Of a stretch of 54,552 bases of DNA, positions 1 to 8,801 are shown piece by piece. The position numbers and the translations under genes are program-made. Source of the stretch: Stenotrophomonas maltophilia (lineage in GTDB: Bacteria > Pseudomonadota > Gammaproteobacteria > Xanthomonadales > Xanthomonadaceae); the NCBI RefSeq assembly GCF_003970865.1, contig NZ_RXLZ01000033.1, forward strand, positions 1-54,552, read 5' to 3'. Below the pieces are notes generated by a model, which worked only from the letters and a program-made list of their open reading frames with translations, did no database searches and had not been told where the DNA came from. Each line of letters begins with the position of its first letter. The first letter of the stretch is position 1.

Positions 1-190
1 CGGGCCAGAAGAGGCGTGTGTGCAGGGGGAGGGGTGAGTGGGCGACGGAGGGGGACGGGGCCGACCGGGACGGAAAACGGGACCGAACCTGGTGGCACCA
101 AACGGGAGTGCGGGCTGCGGGTGGGGGAAAACGGGGAAAGGGCCCGGGCGGTGGACCTGTCGCGCCTGCCGGCACCAGTCCTGCAGCGCT
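1..190. other. Low-quality contig start
   Basis: The first ~190 bases are G-rich, with many short G runs. Although open in the receptor frame, they do not encode a recognisable signal peptide, while typical receptor sequence begins soon after. This resembles the unpolished edge of a draft contig rather than biology. The true 5' end of the receptor gene and its promoter are therefore probably missing or corrupted here. Confidence 0.6.
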
Positions 191-3150
191 TCTGCGAACT
201 CCCCTGTCGCTCGATCGCTCCGCTGACGCTGGCCATTGCCGGCGTGCTGCTGTCGGTCGCCGTTCCTGCCTTCGCCCAGGAGAGCAAGGACAAGGCCACC
301 GACCTGGCCCGTATCGAGGTCACCGGTTCCAACATCCGCCGCACCGACGTTGAAACCGCCTCGCCAGTGCAGGTGATCAGCAAGCAGGACATCCAGAACA
401 TGGGTGCGCGCACGCTGCTGCAGGTGCTCGACAACCTGCCGGCCGCACGCCCGGCGCAGCAGGATGCGCGTTCGCTGTTCACCGGTTCCGACGGTGCTTC
501 GCAGGCGAACCTGCGTGGTCTGGGCGCCCAGGGCACGCTGGTGCTGCTGAACGGTCGCCGCCTGTCGTACTACGGTGCACCCGCCGGCTTCCAGACCCAG
601 TTCGTCAACATCGACGCGATCCCGGCTGCGGCCATTGAGCGCATGGAAGTGCTGACCGACGGTGCCTCGGCGGTGTACGGCACCGACGCGGTGGCCGGCG
701 TGATCAACGTGATCACCAAGCGCAACTTCCAGGGGGCCGAGGTCAGCTTCACCAACGACACCTCCTCGCGCATCGACTCCTACGGCGAGCGCCAGGCCAG
801 CATCACCGCCGGCTTCGGTGACCTGACCGAAAACCGCTTCAACATCTACGGCGCGGTGAACATGTACCGCCGCGACGCGATTCCGCTGAGCGACTTCTAC
901 GACAAGCGGCCCGACCAGTACTACGTCAACAAGCCGAACTACCTCAACGACCTGCGCCTGGGCGTGGGCAGCAAGCCGGGCGAGTTCAATCCGGGCAGCT
1001 ACTTCGCCTTCGATCCGGTCACCGGCCGCCGCGTGCAGGAAGCTGCGCCGGGCTGCAAGAACGTGCTGACCAGTGAAGCGGCCGGTCCGCGTTGCGTCTG
1101 GGAAACCTGGATGAACAACGAGATCGATGCCGGCGCCAAGTCCGAGCGCAACACCGCCTACCTCAACGGCACCTTCCTGGTCGGTGACAGCACCGAGATC
1201 TTCGCCGAGGCGACCTACACCGATATCGACCTGCGCGCCAACGGCGGCACGCCGCGCACCTACGGCACCACCACCGGCAACCCGACCAGCTGGTTCTCGC
1301 GCAACACCGGCAACAACGTCAACCAGTTCCTGTACCCGTTCCTGGGCCCGAACAACGAGTACAACCACGCCAGCCCGGAAATGAAGGCGATGATGGGCGG
1401 TGTGGTCGGCCTGAACTACCTGCTGCAGGATGCCGGCCCGAACTACTTCGGCCAGCGCAACACCGACAAGAGCTACCGCGTGCTGGCCGGTGCGCGTGGC
1501 AACCGGGGCGACTGGAACTGGGAGACCGCGTTCGCCAGCGCCGGTACGCACTCCACCACGTACCAGACGATCAACGTCAACATCAAGGGCTTCGAGAAGG
1601 CGTTCGGCCCGTACTCGATCGATCCGGGCACCGGCCGCGTGATCATCTCCGACCACCCGGCGTACAAGTTCGGCGAGATCAGTGAAGCCAACGCCGCATT
1701 GATCCGTGAAGCGTTCCCGACCTTCGACATCCAGTCGTGGACCCGCCTGCACACCCTGGACGGCAAGATCGAAGGCCCGCTGTTCCAGCTGCCGGCCGGC
1801 GAAATGCGCGCCGCGTTCGGCTTCAATGCCAGCCGCGAAACCTTCTACACCCCGGGCAACGCTGATGCGGCCAACGGCCTGATCTCCCAGCAGGGCGGCT
1901 CCTGGTTCGACGGCAAGCGCAACACCTACGCGCTGTTTGCCGAGACCGTGGCACCGATCACCGACAAGCTGGAACTGGATGCGGCGGTGCGCGTGGACAA
2001 GTACCCGAACTTCAGCGCCAACGTGGCGCCGAAGATCGGCTTCAAGTACCAGGCGTTCGACCAGCTGATGCTGCGCGGTACCTACTCCACCGGTTTCCGC
2101 GCCCCCAGCCTGGCCGAATCCGGCAACGGCGGCGTGTTCGCCCAGCTGGGTGGCTTCCGCGACGAGCTGCGCTGCAACGAGACCAACGCCATTGCCAACC
2201 TGCTGTTGAAGTCGCAGCGGCCGGGAGATGTCGATCTGGGCAAGACCATGCTGAACGTCGATTGCAACCGCACCGTGGCACGCATGACCCAGCCGAACAA
2301 GGATCTGAAGCCGGAGAAGGCGAAGATCGCCACTCTCGGCTTCGTCTACGAGCCGGCGACCTGGTTGTCGGTGTCGGCCGACTACTGGTTCATCTACCGC
2401 GACAATGAAATCGTCGCGCCGGACTACCGCCGCATGGAAGACATCATCTCGATGTCGCGTTCGCCGATCACCGACAGCGACCGCGCCAACCTGGCGCAGC
2501 TGGCGGCGATGTGTACCGATCCGGCCAGTGGCGTGAACTGCCCGTCGACACTGCCGGGCTACTCCGCTGGCAACGTGGCCAGCGTGGTGGGCCAGTACAA
2601 GAACCGCGGCAAGACCCTGATCGACGGCTTCGACATCGATGCGCGCAGCCGCTTCTCGCTGGGTGACTGGGGCAACCTGAACATCGGCCTGGCCGCCACC
2701 ATCGCCAACCGCAACCGTTTCTACATGGATGAAGCCAACGGCTGGTACTACGGCGATGTGGTGGGCTACTACAACAACCCGCGCCTGCGTGCCACGCTCA
2801 ATGCCGACTGGACCTACAAGCAGGTTACCACCAGCATGTTCGTCAACTACGTGGGCGGCACCAAGTGGGCCACCGACCAGGTTGATGAGGTGAGCAACAA
2901 CAAGGAAACCTGCACCGGCGGCTACCTGGCCCTGCAGAAGAGCAAGTGCGATGGCGCACCGTCGTGGTGGACCGCCAACATGAGCGTCACCTGGCGCCCG
3001 GATGATGCGTGGAACCTGAGCTTCACCGTCAAGAACCTGTTCGATCGCCTGCCGTTCTACGATCCGAACAGCTTCCTGGGTGACTCCAGTGACTACGCGA
3101 CCATCTTCGGTCGTGGTTACAGTGTGACTGTCGGTTACCGGTTCAAGTAA
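16..3150 (+). CDS. TonB-dependent outer-membrane receptor (5' end unreliable)
   Basis: This is a TonB-dependent receptor that imports an unidentified substrate across the outer membrane. A hydrophobic signal segment ends in AFAQE at about codon 89. The plug domain follows, with the EVTGSNIRR lead-in, VQVISKQDI, NLRGLG, LVLLNGRR and the SAVYGTDAVAGVINVITK block typical of family plugs. The remainder is a long beta-barrel with Tyr/Trp/Asn-rich strands and a terminal YSVTVGYRFK strand. The first ~60 codons do not look like real protein. The genuine start was probably a short distance before RSIAPLTLA (about base 205) and may have been lost by a sequencing indel, because the neighbouring frame reads a plausible LLRTPLS just before it. 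It lies 65 bp upstream of the GH109-like gene on the same strand, which suggests a shared carbohydrate-related role. The substrate is unknown. Confidence 0.88.
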   Translation: MCAGGGVSGRRRGTGPTGTENGTEPGGTKRECGLRVGENGERARAVDLSRLPAPVLQRFCELPCRSIAPLTLAIAGVLLSVAVPAFAQESKDKATDLARIEVTGSNIRRTDVETASPVQVISKQDIQNMGARTLLQVLDNLPAARPAQQDARSLFTGSDGASQANLRGLGAQGTLVLLNGRRLSYYGAPAGFQTQFVNIDAIPAAAIERMEVLTDGASAVYGTDAVAGVINVITKRNFQGAEVSFTNDTSSRIDSYGERQASITAGFGDLTENRFNIYGAVNMYRRDAIPLSDFYDKRPDQYYVNKPNYLNDLRLGVGSKPGEFNPGSYFAFDPVTGRRVQEAAPGCKNVLTSEAAGPRCVWETWMNNEIDAGAKSERNTAYLNGTFLVGDSTEIFAEATYTDIDLRANGGTPRTYGTTTGNPTSWFSRNTGNNVNQFLYPFLGPNNEYNHASPEMKAMMGGVVGLNYLLQDAGPNYFGQRNTDKSYRVLAGARGNRGDWNWETAFASAGTHSTTYQTINVNIKGFEKAFGPYSIDPGTGRVIISDHPAYKFGEISEANAALIREAFPTFDIQSWTRLHTLDGKIEGPLFQLPAGEMRAAFGFNASRETFYTPGNADAANGLISQQGGSWFDGKRNTYALFAETVAPITDKLELDAAVRVDKYPNFSANVAPKIGFKYQAFDQLMLRGTYSTGFRAPSLAESGNGGVFAQLGGFRDELRCNETNAIANLLLKSQRPGDVDLGKTMLNVDCNRTVARMTQPNKDLKPEKAKIATLGFVYEPATWLSVSADYWFIYRDNEIVAPDYRRMEDIISMSRSPITDSDRANLAQLAAMCTDPASGVNCPSTLPGYSAGNVASVVGQYKNRGKTLIDGFDIDARSRFSLGDWGNLNIGLAATIANRNRFYMDEANGWYYGDVVGYYNNPRLRATLNADWTYKQVTTSMFVNYVGGTKWATDQVDEVSNNKETCTGGYLALQKSKCDGAPSWWTANMSVTWRPDDAWNLSFTVKNLFDRLPFYDPNSFLGDSSDYATIFGRGYSVTVGYRFK

Positions 3151-3168
3151 TTCCGTTTGCGTGACCTG

Positions 3169-3192
3169 GCGTGCCGGCTGCGGCCGGCACGC
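3169..3192. repeat. Perfect hairpin between the receptor and the GH109-like gene
   Basis: A 10-bp perfect stem (GCGTGCCGGC / GCCGGCACGC) closes a TGCG tetraloop. No T tract follows, so it is more likely a REP-like hairpin or mRNA stabiliser than a terminator. It sits just ahead of the ribosome-binding site of the next gene. Confidence 0.7.
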
Positions 3193-3215
3193 TGCCAAGA
3201 GGAGAGATGTTTGCC

Positions 3216-4571
3216 ATGAAGCGTAGGGAATTCATCGCGGCCAGTGCCGCTGTCGCCGCCAGCAGCCTGCTGCCGCAGACCCCGGCATGGGCACGCGGGC
3301 GCAAGGTGCGCCTGGCCATGATCGGTACCGGCATGCGTGGCCTGGTGCTGCTGAAGGAACTGGTGCGCCGCGACGACGTCGAGGTGGTTGCCGTCTGCGA
3401 TATCGAGCCGATCATGCTCGGCCGCGCCGTGGAGATGGTCAGCAAGGCTGGCAAGCCGGCGCCGAAGACCTACGGCCAGGATCGCGATACCAACGCCTGG
3501 AAGCGGCTGCTGGAACAGAAGGGCATTGATGGCGTGATCATCGCTACGCCGTGGGAGTACCACGCGCCGATGGCGATTGCCGCGATGCAGGCTGGCGTGG
3601 CGGTGGGCTGCGAAGTGGTGGCCGGCATCACCCTGCAGGACCACTGGGACGTGCTGAAGACCCAGCTGAGCACCGGCACCCCGTACATGCTGCTGGAGAA
3701 CGTCTGCTACCGCCGCGATGTGATGGCCGCGCTGCAGATGGTGCGCCAGGGCCTGTTCGGCGAGCTGGTGCACCTGCAGGCCGGCTACCAGCACGACCTG
3801 CGCGGCGTGAAGTTCAATTCCGGCGACCCGAACCAGCCCTACGACAGTGGCGTGGAGTTCGGGCCAAAGGGCTGGAGCGAGGCCCGCTGGCGCACCGAGC
3901 ATTCGGTGGAACGCAATGGCGAGCTGTACCCCAGCCACGGCATCGGCCCGTGCGCGATGTACACCGGCATCAACCGCGGCAACCGCTTCACCCACATCAA
4001 CGCCTTCGCGACCAAGGCGCGTGGCCTGCACGAATACACCGTGGCCAAGAGTGGCGGCACCACCCACCCCAGCACCAAGGTGAAGTTCAAGCTGGGCGAC
4101 ATCGTGACCACCACGCTGGCCTGCGAGAACGGCGAGACCATCCTGCTGCAGCACGACACCTCGCTGCCGCGCCCGTACTCGATGGGTTTCCGTGTGCAGG
4201 GAACCAAGGGCCTGTGGATGGACGTGAACCATTCGATCCACATCGAAGGGCGCAGCCCGCCGCACCAGTGGGAAGAGTTCAAGAAGTACCAGGACGAATA
4301 CGAGCACCCGCTGTGGAAGCAGAACGCCGACACCGCTGCCAGTGCCGGCCATGGTGGTATGGACTGGTTCGTCATCCATGCATTTGTTGAAGCGCTGAAG
4401 GCCAAGGCACCGATGCCGATCGACATCTACGATGCGGTGACCTGGAGTGCGATCACGCCGTTGAGCGAGCAGTCGATCGCCAACAGCTTCCAGACGCTGG
4501 AGTTCCCGGACTTCACCGCTGGCGCATGGAAGCAGCGCAAGCCGATTTTTGCGTTCGACGGCAAGTACTGA
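3216..4571 (+). CDS. Gfo/Idh/MocA-fold protein, glycoside hydrolase family 109-like
   Basis: This is an exported NAD-dependent enzyme of the Gfo/Idh/MocA fold, closest in pattern to GH109 (alpha-N-acetylgalactosaminidase-type) proteins. The N-terminus KRREFIAASAAVAASSLLPQTPAWA is a twin-arginine signal. A Rossmann start (RLAMIGTGMRG, mature residues ~10-20) is followed by VVAVCDIEP. Later blocks match the GH109 pattern: YPSHGIGPCAMY, HGGMDWFVIHAFVEA, DIYDAVTWSAITPLSE and LEFPDFTAGAW near the end. The length, 451 aa, fits the family. ATG at 3216 was chosen because AAGAGGAG lies 11 nt upstream and the Tat motif starts there. ATG at 3207 is also in frame but sits only 2 nt from the ribosome-binding site. 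Substrate specificity cannot be read from the sequence. It is probably co-expressed with the upstream TonB receptor. Confidence 0.88.
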   Translation: MKRREFIAASAAVAASSLLPQTPAWARGRKVRLAMIGTGMRGLVLLKELVRRDDVEVVAVCDIEPIMLGRAVEMVSKAGKPAPKTYGQDRDTNAWKRLLEQKGIDGVIIATPWEYHAPMAIAAMQAGVAVGCEVVAGITLQDHWDVLKTQLSTGTPYMLLENVCYRRDVMAALQMVRQGLFGELVHLQAGYQHDLRGVKFNSGDPNQPYDSGVEFGPKGWSEARWRTEHSVERNGELYPSHGIGPCAMYTGINRGNRFTHINAFATKARGLHEYTVAKSGGTTHPSTKVKFKLGDIVTTTLACENGETILLQHDTSLPRPYSMGFRVQGTKGLWMDVNHSIHIEGRSPPHQWEEFKKYQDEYEHPLWKQNADTAASAGHGGMDWFVIHAFVEALKAKAPMPIDIYDAVTWSAITPLSEQSIANSFQTLEFPDFTAGAWKQRKPIFAFDGKY

Positions 4572-4581
4572 TCTGCTCTGT

Positions 4582-4690
4582 GTAGAGTCGAGCCATGCTC
4601 GACTGGTTTTGAACACAACGCCGGGCACTGCCCGGCGTTGCTGTCTGCATCGGTGCATTGGCACCCGTAGAGCCGAGCCCACGCTCGGCT
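4582..4690. repeat. Two SMAG repeats flanking a GC hairpin
   Basis: Two GTAG-headed palindromes (4582-4604 and 4667-4690, both on +) flank a perfect 11-bp hairpin with a 3-nt loop (4616-4640). The hairpin probably ends the GH109-like transcript but has no T tract. Confidence 0.8.
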
Positions 4691-4747
4691 GTCTTTCCCG
4701 CCGGCCGCATTAAACTAGGGGCCCCACCGTTGGCGGAGCCTCAGACC

Positions 4748-5443
4748 ATGCCATGGCAGAAGATCAGTGACCTGCCGGACCATCGATTCGTCGGTCCGTA
4801 TGGCATCGAACTCTGGCGAATCCACGAAGGCCAGGTCTTCCACCAGGGTCGGTTGCTGCGCAAGGCTGACGCAGCGAGCTTCGAATTCATTCCGGCGCAC
4901 TACTTCATCGGTCGCGATGCGCACGCGGTCTATCATGCTTGGACCCGGCAGACCTCCATCGACCGGGACAGCTTTCGTCAATGTGGCGCGTACTGGCTGG
5001 ACAACCACGCCGTCTACTTCGAGCACGAGACCTCGCTGAAGGCGATGGCCGAGGCAGATTGCACGACGTTCCGCGATCTCGGCGGCGGCTACGGGGCCGA
5101 CGACCATGGCGGCTGGTACTGCGGCCGGCGGATGAAGCACTGCCAGCGTGGCGAGCTGTTGCAAGGGGTGCCACAGGACCCCCTGTACGCCGTTGATGAC
5201 AGCAACGTCTACTGCGACGGGAAGCCTCTGCCCGGGGTGGATCGTGCGCGCTGGCGGCTGCTGGACGGGTACTTCTCGGGGGATGGCAGCCGGGTCTACT
5301 ATCTGGAGCGGAAGCTGCCGCGCGTGGATGTGGCGTCGTGGCGCTGGCTGGAGGGGAGCTGGTCGCGGGATGCGACACAGTTGTTCAACATGTATCTGGT
5401 CGAGAAGGACCCTGAGGTGCGGGCGCTGTATGGGTTTGAGTGA
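4748..5443 (+). CDS. DKNYY-type repeat protein
   Basis: This soluble 231-aa protein of unknown function belongs to the DKNYY-type repeat family. Units of about 22-25 residues recur with the pattern Asp/Gly-x-x-x-Val-Tyr-Tyr/Phe then Gly-x-x-Leu then Asp-x-x-(Ser/Arg)-(Phe/Trp). Examples are HAVYFEHETSLKAMAEAD, SNVYCDGKPLPGVDRARW and SRVYYLERKLPRVDVASW. There is no signal peptide or membrane segment. ATG at 4748 was chosen because GGAG lies about 10 nt upstream and the earlier in-frame ATG (4658) would translate through a SMAG repeat. It appears to be a single-gene unit. An imperfect hairpin at about 5449-5466 follows the stop codon. Confidence 0.75.
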   Translation: MPWQKISDLPDHRFVGPYGIELWRIHEGQVFHQGRLLRKADAASFEFIPAHYFIGRDAHAVYHAWTRQTSIDRDSFRQCGAYWLDNHAVYFEHETSLKAMAEADCTTFRDLGGGYGADDHGGWYCGRRMKHCQRGELLQGVPQDPLYAVDDSNVYCDGKPLPGVDRARWRLLDGYFSGDGSRVYYLERKLPRVDVASWRWLEGSWSRDATQLFNMYLVEKDPEVRALYGFE

Positions 5444-5599
5444 CTGGGGCGCGCGAGCAGGCTCGCGCTGCCGATCAGCCATGGCGCTGTGCCGGCAGCT
5501 TAAGCGCTTGGCGGTTAGGCTCTCGGAGCCGGGGTGTTGCTGGGGGATACATCCTGCTGAGGGGCGAGGTCTGCAAGTGCAGACGGGAGCAGGGAAAGA

Positions 5600-5676
5600 T
5601 GGCGCGCCCGGAGGGATTCGAACCCCCGACCAATGGCTTCGGAAGCCACTACTCTATCCGGCTGAGCTACGGGCGC
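5600..5676 (-). tRNA. tRNA-Arg (anticodon CCG)
   Basis: A complete 77-nt cloverleaf is read on the minus strand. The acceptor pairs GCGCCCG with CGGGCGC, followed by discriminator G and an encoded CCA. The D arm contains GCTCAG..GGATAGAG and the T arm contains GGTTCGAATCC. The anticodon stem GTGGC/GCCAT closes the 7-nt loop TTCCGAA, which gives anticodon CCG. The gene ends about 150 nt before ubiA, which is divergent from it. Confidence 0.97.
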
Positions 5677-5825
5677 GTTGTAGAACCACCGCGCCACCGA
5701 CCAGTGCCGGGGCGGGCATCGCAGCGCCATGAGACGGTGCGGGATCGGCATTCTATCCAGTTTCGCCGAACAAATCTCCCCCCACGGGCAAAGCCCTGCC
5801 AGAGGGGCAGGAGTATCCTATCGCC

Positions 5826-6719
5826 ATGGCTGATACCCCCCTCACTTCGCCGCAGTCGCCGGCGACGCCGCGTTGGCGGCATTACTGGAGTCTGATGCGC
5901 GCTGATCGCCCGATCGGCACGCTGCTGCTGCTGTGGCCCACCTGGTGGGCGTTGTGGCTGGCCGCGGGCGGCCTGCCGCCGCTGTGGACCCTGTTCGTGT
6001 TCACCGCCGGCGTGTGGCTGACCCGCTCGGCCGGTTGCGTCATCAACGATTACGCCGACCGCTGGCTCGACCCGCATGTGGAACGCACCAAGGCGCGACC
6101 GCTGGCCACCGGCGCAATCAGCGGCCGTGCCGCGCTCGCCTTGTTCGCCGTATTGATGCTGGTGGCGTTCGGCCTGGTGCTGACCCTGAACGGGCTGACC
6201 ATCGGCCTCAGCTTCATCGGCGTGTTCCTGGCTGCCAGCTACCCGTACCTGAAGCGCTACACCCATCTGCCGCAGGTGTATCTGGGCATGTCGTTCGGCT
6301 GGGGCATCCCGATGGCGTTCGCCGCGGTGCAGGGCGAGGTGCCGATGCTGGGCTGGCTGCTGTATGCCGGCAACATCCTGTGGTCCACCGCCTACGACAC
6401 CTGGTACGCCATGGTCGACCGCGAGGACGACCTGAAGATGGGCTCGCACTCCACCGCGATCCTGTTCGGCGATCTCGACCTGGTCATCCAGGCCGTGCTG
6501 TACGCGCTGTTCCTGGCCACCATGGCGCTGGTCGGCGTACGCGGCGGGCTGGGCGGGTGCTACCTGGCCGGCGTGGCCGTGGCCACTGCGCTGGTGGTCT
6601 ACGAGTTCTGGATCTGCCGCAACCGCGAGCGCGGCCCGTGCTTCAAGGCGTTCCTGCACAACAACTGGGTGGGTGCCGCGCTGTTCGCCGGCATCGCCGT
6701 GGATCTGGCGCTGCGTTGA
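5826..6719 (+). CDS. ubiA: 4-hydroxybenzoate polyprenyltransferase UbiA
   Basis: This inner-membrane prenyltransferase attaches the polyprenyl tail to 4-hydroxybenzoate, the first committed membrane step of ubiquinone synthesis. The protein is 297 aa with about 8-9 hydrophobic helices. The two Mg/prenyl-diphosphate Asp motifs are present: N74-D-Y-A-D-x-x-x-D, followed by [10 protein letters not shown], and DREDDLKMG at about residue 198. [22 protein letters not shown] is the family's N-terminal signature. It is a single-gene unit, divergent from the tRNA and closed by a pair of inverted SMAG repeats. Its product feeds the ubiquinol oxidase encoded at 19.7-23.6 kb. Confidence 0.96.
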   Translation: MADTPLTSPQSPATPRWRHYWSLMRADRPIGTLLLLWPTWWALWLAAGGLPPLWTLFVFTAGVWLTRSAGCVINDYADRWLDPHVERTKARPLATGAISGRAALALFAVLMLVAFGLVLTLNGLTIGLSFIGVFLAASYPYLKRYTHLPQVYLGMSFGWGIPMAFAAVQGEVPMLGWLLYAGNILWSTAYDTWYAMVDREDDLKMGSHSTAILFGDLDLVIQAVLYALFLATMALVGVRGGLGGCYLAGVAVATALVVYEFWICRNRERGPCFKAFLHNNWVGAALFAGIAVDLALR

Positions 6720-6731
6720 GCCCAAGGCCTG

Positions 6732-6801
6732 GTAGAGCCGGCCGCTGGCCGGCTGCACGACCATCCCGATTGGGAAATTGCCGGCCAGCGGCCGGCACTA
6801 C
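6732..6801. repeat. Inverted pair of SMAG repeats (REP dimer)
   Basis: GTAGAGCCGGCCGCTGGCCGGCT at 6732 faces its reverse-oriented copy at 6779-6801, forming a BIME-like dimer between ubiA and the AtoE-like gene. The inner 18 bp of the two units are complementary, so the RNA could fold as two hairpins or one long stem. Confidence 0.85.
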
Positions 6802-6888
6802 CGTTCTGTGCCACCTACGACCAATAGGTGGCTGACAGCCCGCACACCACCGCCCAGAATCGAGCCATCGAACCTGGGAGGGTAGGCG

Positions 6889-8313
6889 ATGGCCTCGACG
6901 GCAGCAGTACAGGACGGCTGGATGGCGCGCGCAGCGCTGCGCTCGGCCGCCTGGGCGGAAAAGTGGTTCCCCGACGCGTACGTGTTCGCGGTGCTGGGCG
7001 TGGTCATCGTCGCACTGGCCGCGATGGGCTTCGGCTCGACCCCGCAGGCCACTGCCAGCGCCTTCGGTGACGGCTTCTGGAGCCTGATTCCCTTCACCAT
7101 GCAGATGGCCTTTGTGGTCATCGGCGGCTACGCCGTGGCGACGGCGCCGGTGGTCGCGCGCTTCATCGACTTCCTGGCCCAGGTGCCGCGCACCGGCCGC
7201 GGTGCGGTGGTGTACGTGGGCCTGGTCAGCATGCTCGCCTCGCTGCTCAGCTGGGGCTTCTCGCTGGTGTTCGGCGGCCTGCTGGTGCGCGCGCTGGCCC
7301 GCCGCACCGAACTGCGCATGGATTACCGCGCGGCCGGTGCTTCGGCGTATCTCGGTCTGGGTGCGGTGTGGGCGATGGGGCTGAGTTCCTCGGCCGCGCA
7401 GCTGCAGGCCAACCCGGCCAGCATGCCGCCAGGGCTGGTGGAGATCACCGGCGTCCTGCCGTTCACCGAAACCATCTTCCTGTGGCAGTCGATCGCGCTG
7501 ACCTCGGTGCTGATCCTGGTCTCGCTGCTGATCGCCTGGTTGACCGCACCGGCCGCCGGCAGTGCCCGCACCGCTGAAGACTTCCCCGGCGCCGCGCAGG
7601 CCGAGCCGGAGCCGCTGCAGCGACGCACGCGCCCGGGCGAGTGGCTGGAGTACAGCCCGCTGCTGACCGTGCTGCTTTCGTTGCTGGCGTTCGGCTGGCT
7701 GTTCAACGAGTTCGCCAACAAGCCGGTGGTCACCGCCATCGCCAACCTCAATACCTACAACTTCATGTTCATTTCGCTGGGCCTGCTGCTGCACTGGCGC
7801 CCGCGCAGCTTCCTCAACGCGGTGGCCAAGGCGGTGCCCAGCACCACCGGCGTGCTGATCCAGTTCCCGTTGTACGGTGGCATCGCGATGATTCTCACCC
7901 ACGCTGCCGGTGGCGATGGGCAGACCCTGGCGCACCGACTGTCGAGCCTGTTCGTGCACGTGGCCAGCACCGATACCTTCGCGCTGGTGATGGGCGTCTA
8001 CTCGGCGGTGCTGGGCTTCTTCGTGCCCTCCGGTGGCGGCAAGTGGATCATCGAAGCGCCGTACGTGATGCAGGCCGCCAACGAACTGAAGGCACACCTG
8101 GGCTGGGCGGTGCAGGTCTACAACGCGGCCGAAGCGCTGCCGAACCTGATCAATCCGTTCTGGATGCTGCCGCTGCTGGGCGTGCTGGGGCTGAAGGCAC
8201 GCGACATCGTGGGCTTCACCTTCATCCAGCTGCTGGTGCACATTCCGCTGGTGCTGGGCCTGCTGTGGCTGCTGGGCATGACCCTGGCGTATGTGCCGCC
8301 GGTGATGCCCTGA
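6889..8313 (+). CDS. Short-chain fatty acid transporter, AtoE family
   Basis: This inner-membrane protein is predicted to take up short-chain fatty acids (acetoacetate/butyrate type, TIGR00366/AtoE family). It has 474 aa with about 12 hydrophobic helices. Family-like blocks include WFPDAYVFAVLG near the N-terminus, LLSWGFSLVFGGLLVRALARR, GAVWAMGLSSSAAQLQANP, and FFVPSGGGKWIIEAPYVMQAA close to the C-terminus. A GGGAGGG ribosome-binding site lies about 7 nt before ATG 6889. It is monocistronic, and a hairpin at 8316-8335 follows the stop. No acetoacetyl-CoA transferase genes are adjacent, so the substrate is inferred from family only. Confidence 0.9.
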   Translation: MASTAAVQDGWMARAALRSAAWAEKWFPDAYVFAVLGVVIVALAAMGFGSTPQATASAFGDGFWSLIPFTMQMAFVVIGGYAVATAPVVARFIDFLAQVPRTGRGAVVYVGLVSMLASLLSWGFSLVFGGLLVRALARRTELRMDYRAAGASAYLGLGAVWAMGLSSSAAQLQANPASMPPGLVEITGVLPFTETIFLWQSIALTSVLILVSLLIAWLTAPAAGSARTAEDFPGAAQAEPEPLQRRTRPGEWLEYSPLLTVLLSLLAFGWLFNEFANKPVVTAIANLNTYNFMFISLGLLLHWRPRSFLNAVAKAVPSTTGVLIQFPLYGGIAMILTHAAGGDGQTLAHRLSSLFVHVASTDTFALVMGVYSAVLGFFVPSGGGKWIIEAPYVMQAANELKAHLGWAVQVYNAAEALPNLINPFWMLPLLGVLGLKARDIVGFTFIQLLVHIPLVLGLLWLLGMTLAYVPPVMP

Positions 8314-8585
8314 ATGCAGGGTTGGCTTCCCTGCATGAGCCGGGAAGCCAGCCTCGTTCAGCGCGTGTTTCCGGCGGCGAACGCCATGAATGCGTGCAGG
8401 CTGACGAAGGCATGAGCACATGCCGAACCCGCATGAATTCTTCAGCCGCTTGTGCCACAAGGGCTTCTGCGCGTTCATTCACAGGCGTACACACAGATGT
8501 AGCCGCCCACCCACGCGTGATTAACCATTCGCTGCAGACGATGGCCACGTCCACCGCATTCCGCGAGTGGCTTTGGAGATCGGAC
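8314..8585. other. Intergenic: AtoE terminator hairpin and small-protein leader
   Basis: The ATGCAGGG..CCCTGCAT hairpin at 8314-8335 sits directly after the AtoE stop. I see no convincing gene in the rest. Position 8541 is an in-frame ATG upstream of the glutamine-rich protein but lacks a ribosome-binding site. Confidence 0.5.
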
Positions 8586-8747
8586 ATGGCACAGCAGAAC
8601 CAGAACCCGAACCAGAAGCAGCAGGGCCAGCAGAACCAGCAGGATCAGCAGCAGGGCCGTGGCCGCGACCAGCAGCAGCAACAGCAGCAGGAACAGCAGA
8701 AGCGCAACCAGAACCAGCAGCAGGGCGGCCACGACGAAGAAGAATGA
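8586..8747 (+). CDS. Small glutamine-rich low-complexity protein
   Basis: This 53-aa, very hydrophilic protein is about half Gln, with Asn, Gly, Arg and a C-terminal acidic tail (DEEE). It contains one run of seven consecutive Gln (about residues 29-35). GGAG lies 7 nt upstream of ATG 8586, and a strong terminator follows, so it looks like a real independent unit. It has no signal peptide, no membrane segment and no catalytic motif, and is probably disordered. The Gln codons are almost all CAG, so the tract could expand or contract by slippage. I do not recognise a function. The opposite strand reads as a poly-Leu ORF, which is an artefact of CAG/CTG complementarity. Confidence 0.6.
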   Translation: MAQQNQNPNQKQQGQQNQQDQQQGRGRDQQQQQQQEQQKRNQNQQQGGHDEEE

Positions 8748-8772
8748 CCGCGTTGCGCATGCAACGTGACCG

Positions 8773-8800
8773 GCAAGGCCCCGCCCCGTGCGGGGCTTTG
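8773..8800. terminator. Bidirectional terminator hairpin
   Basis: A GGCCCCGC/GCGGGGC-type hairpin followed by TTTGCTT lies between the convergent glutamine-rich gene (+) and the papain-like hydrolase (-). Confidence 0.65.
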
Positions 8801-8801
8801 C

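Noticed and set aside
8475..8732. Minus-strand leucine-rich 85-aa frame looking like a membrane protein
   Set aside because: It is the complement of the CAG-rich glutamine gene; CTG runs create the apparent helix.
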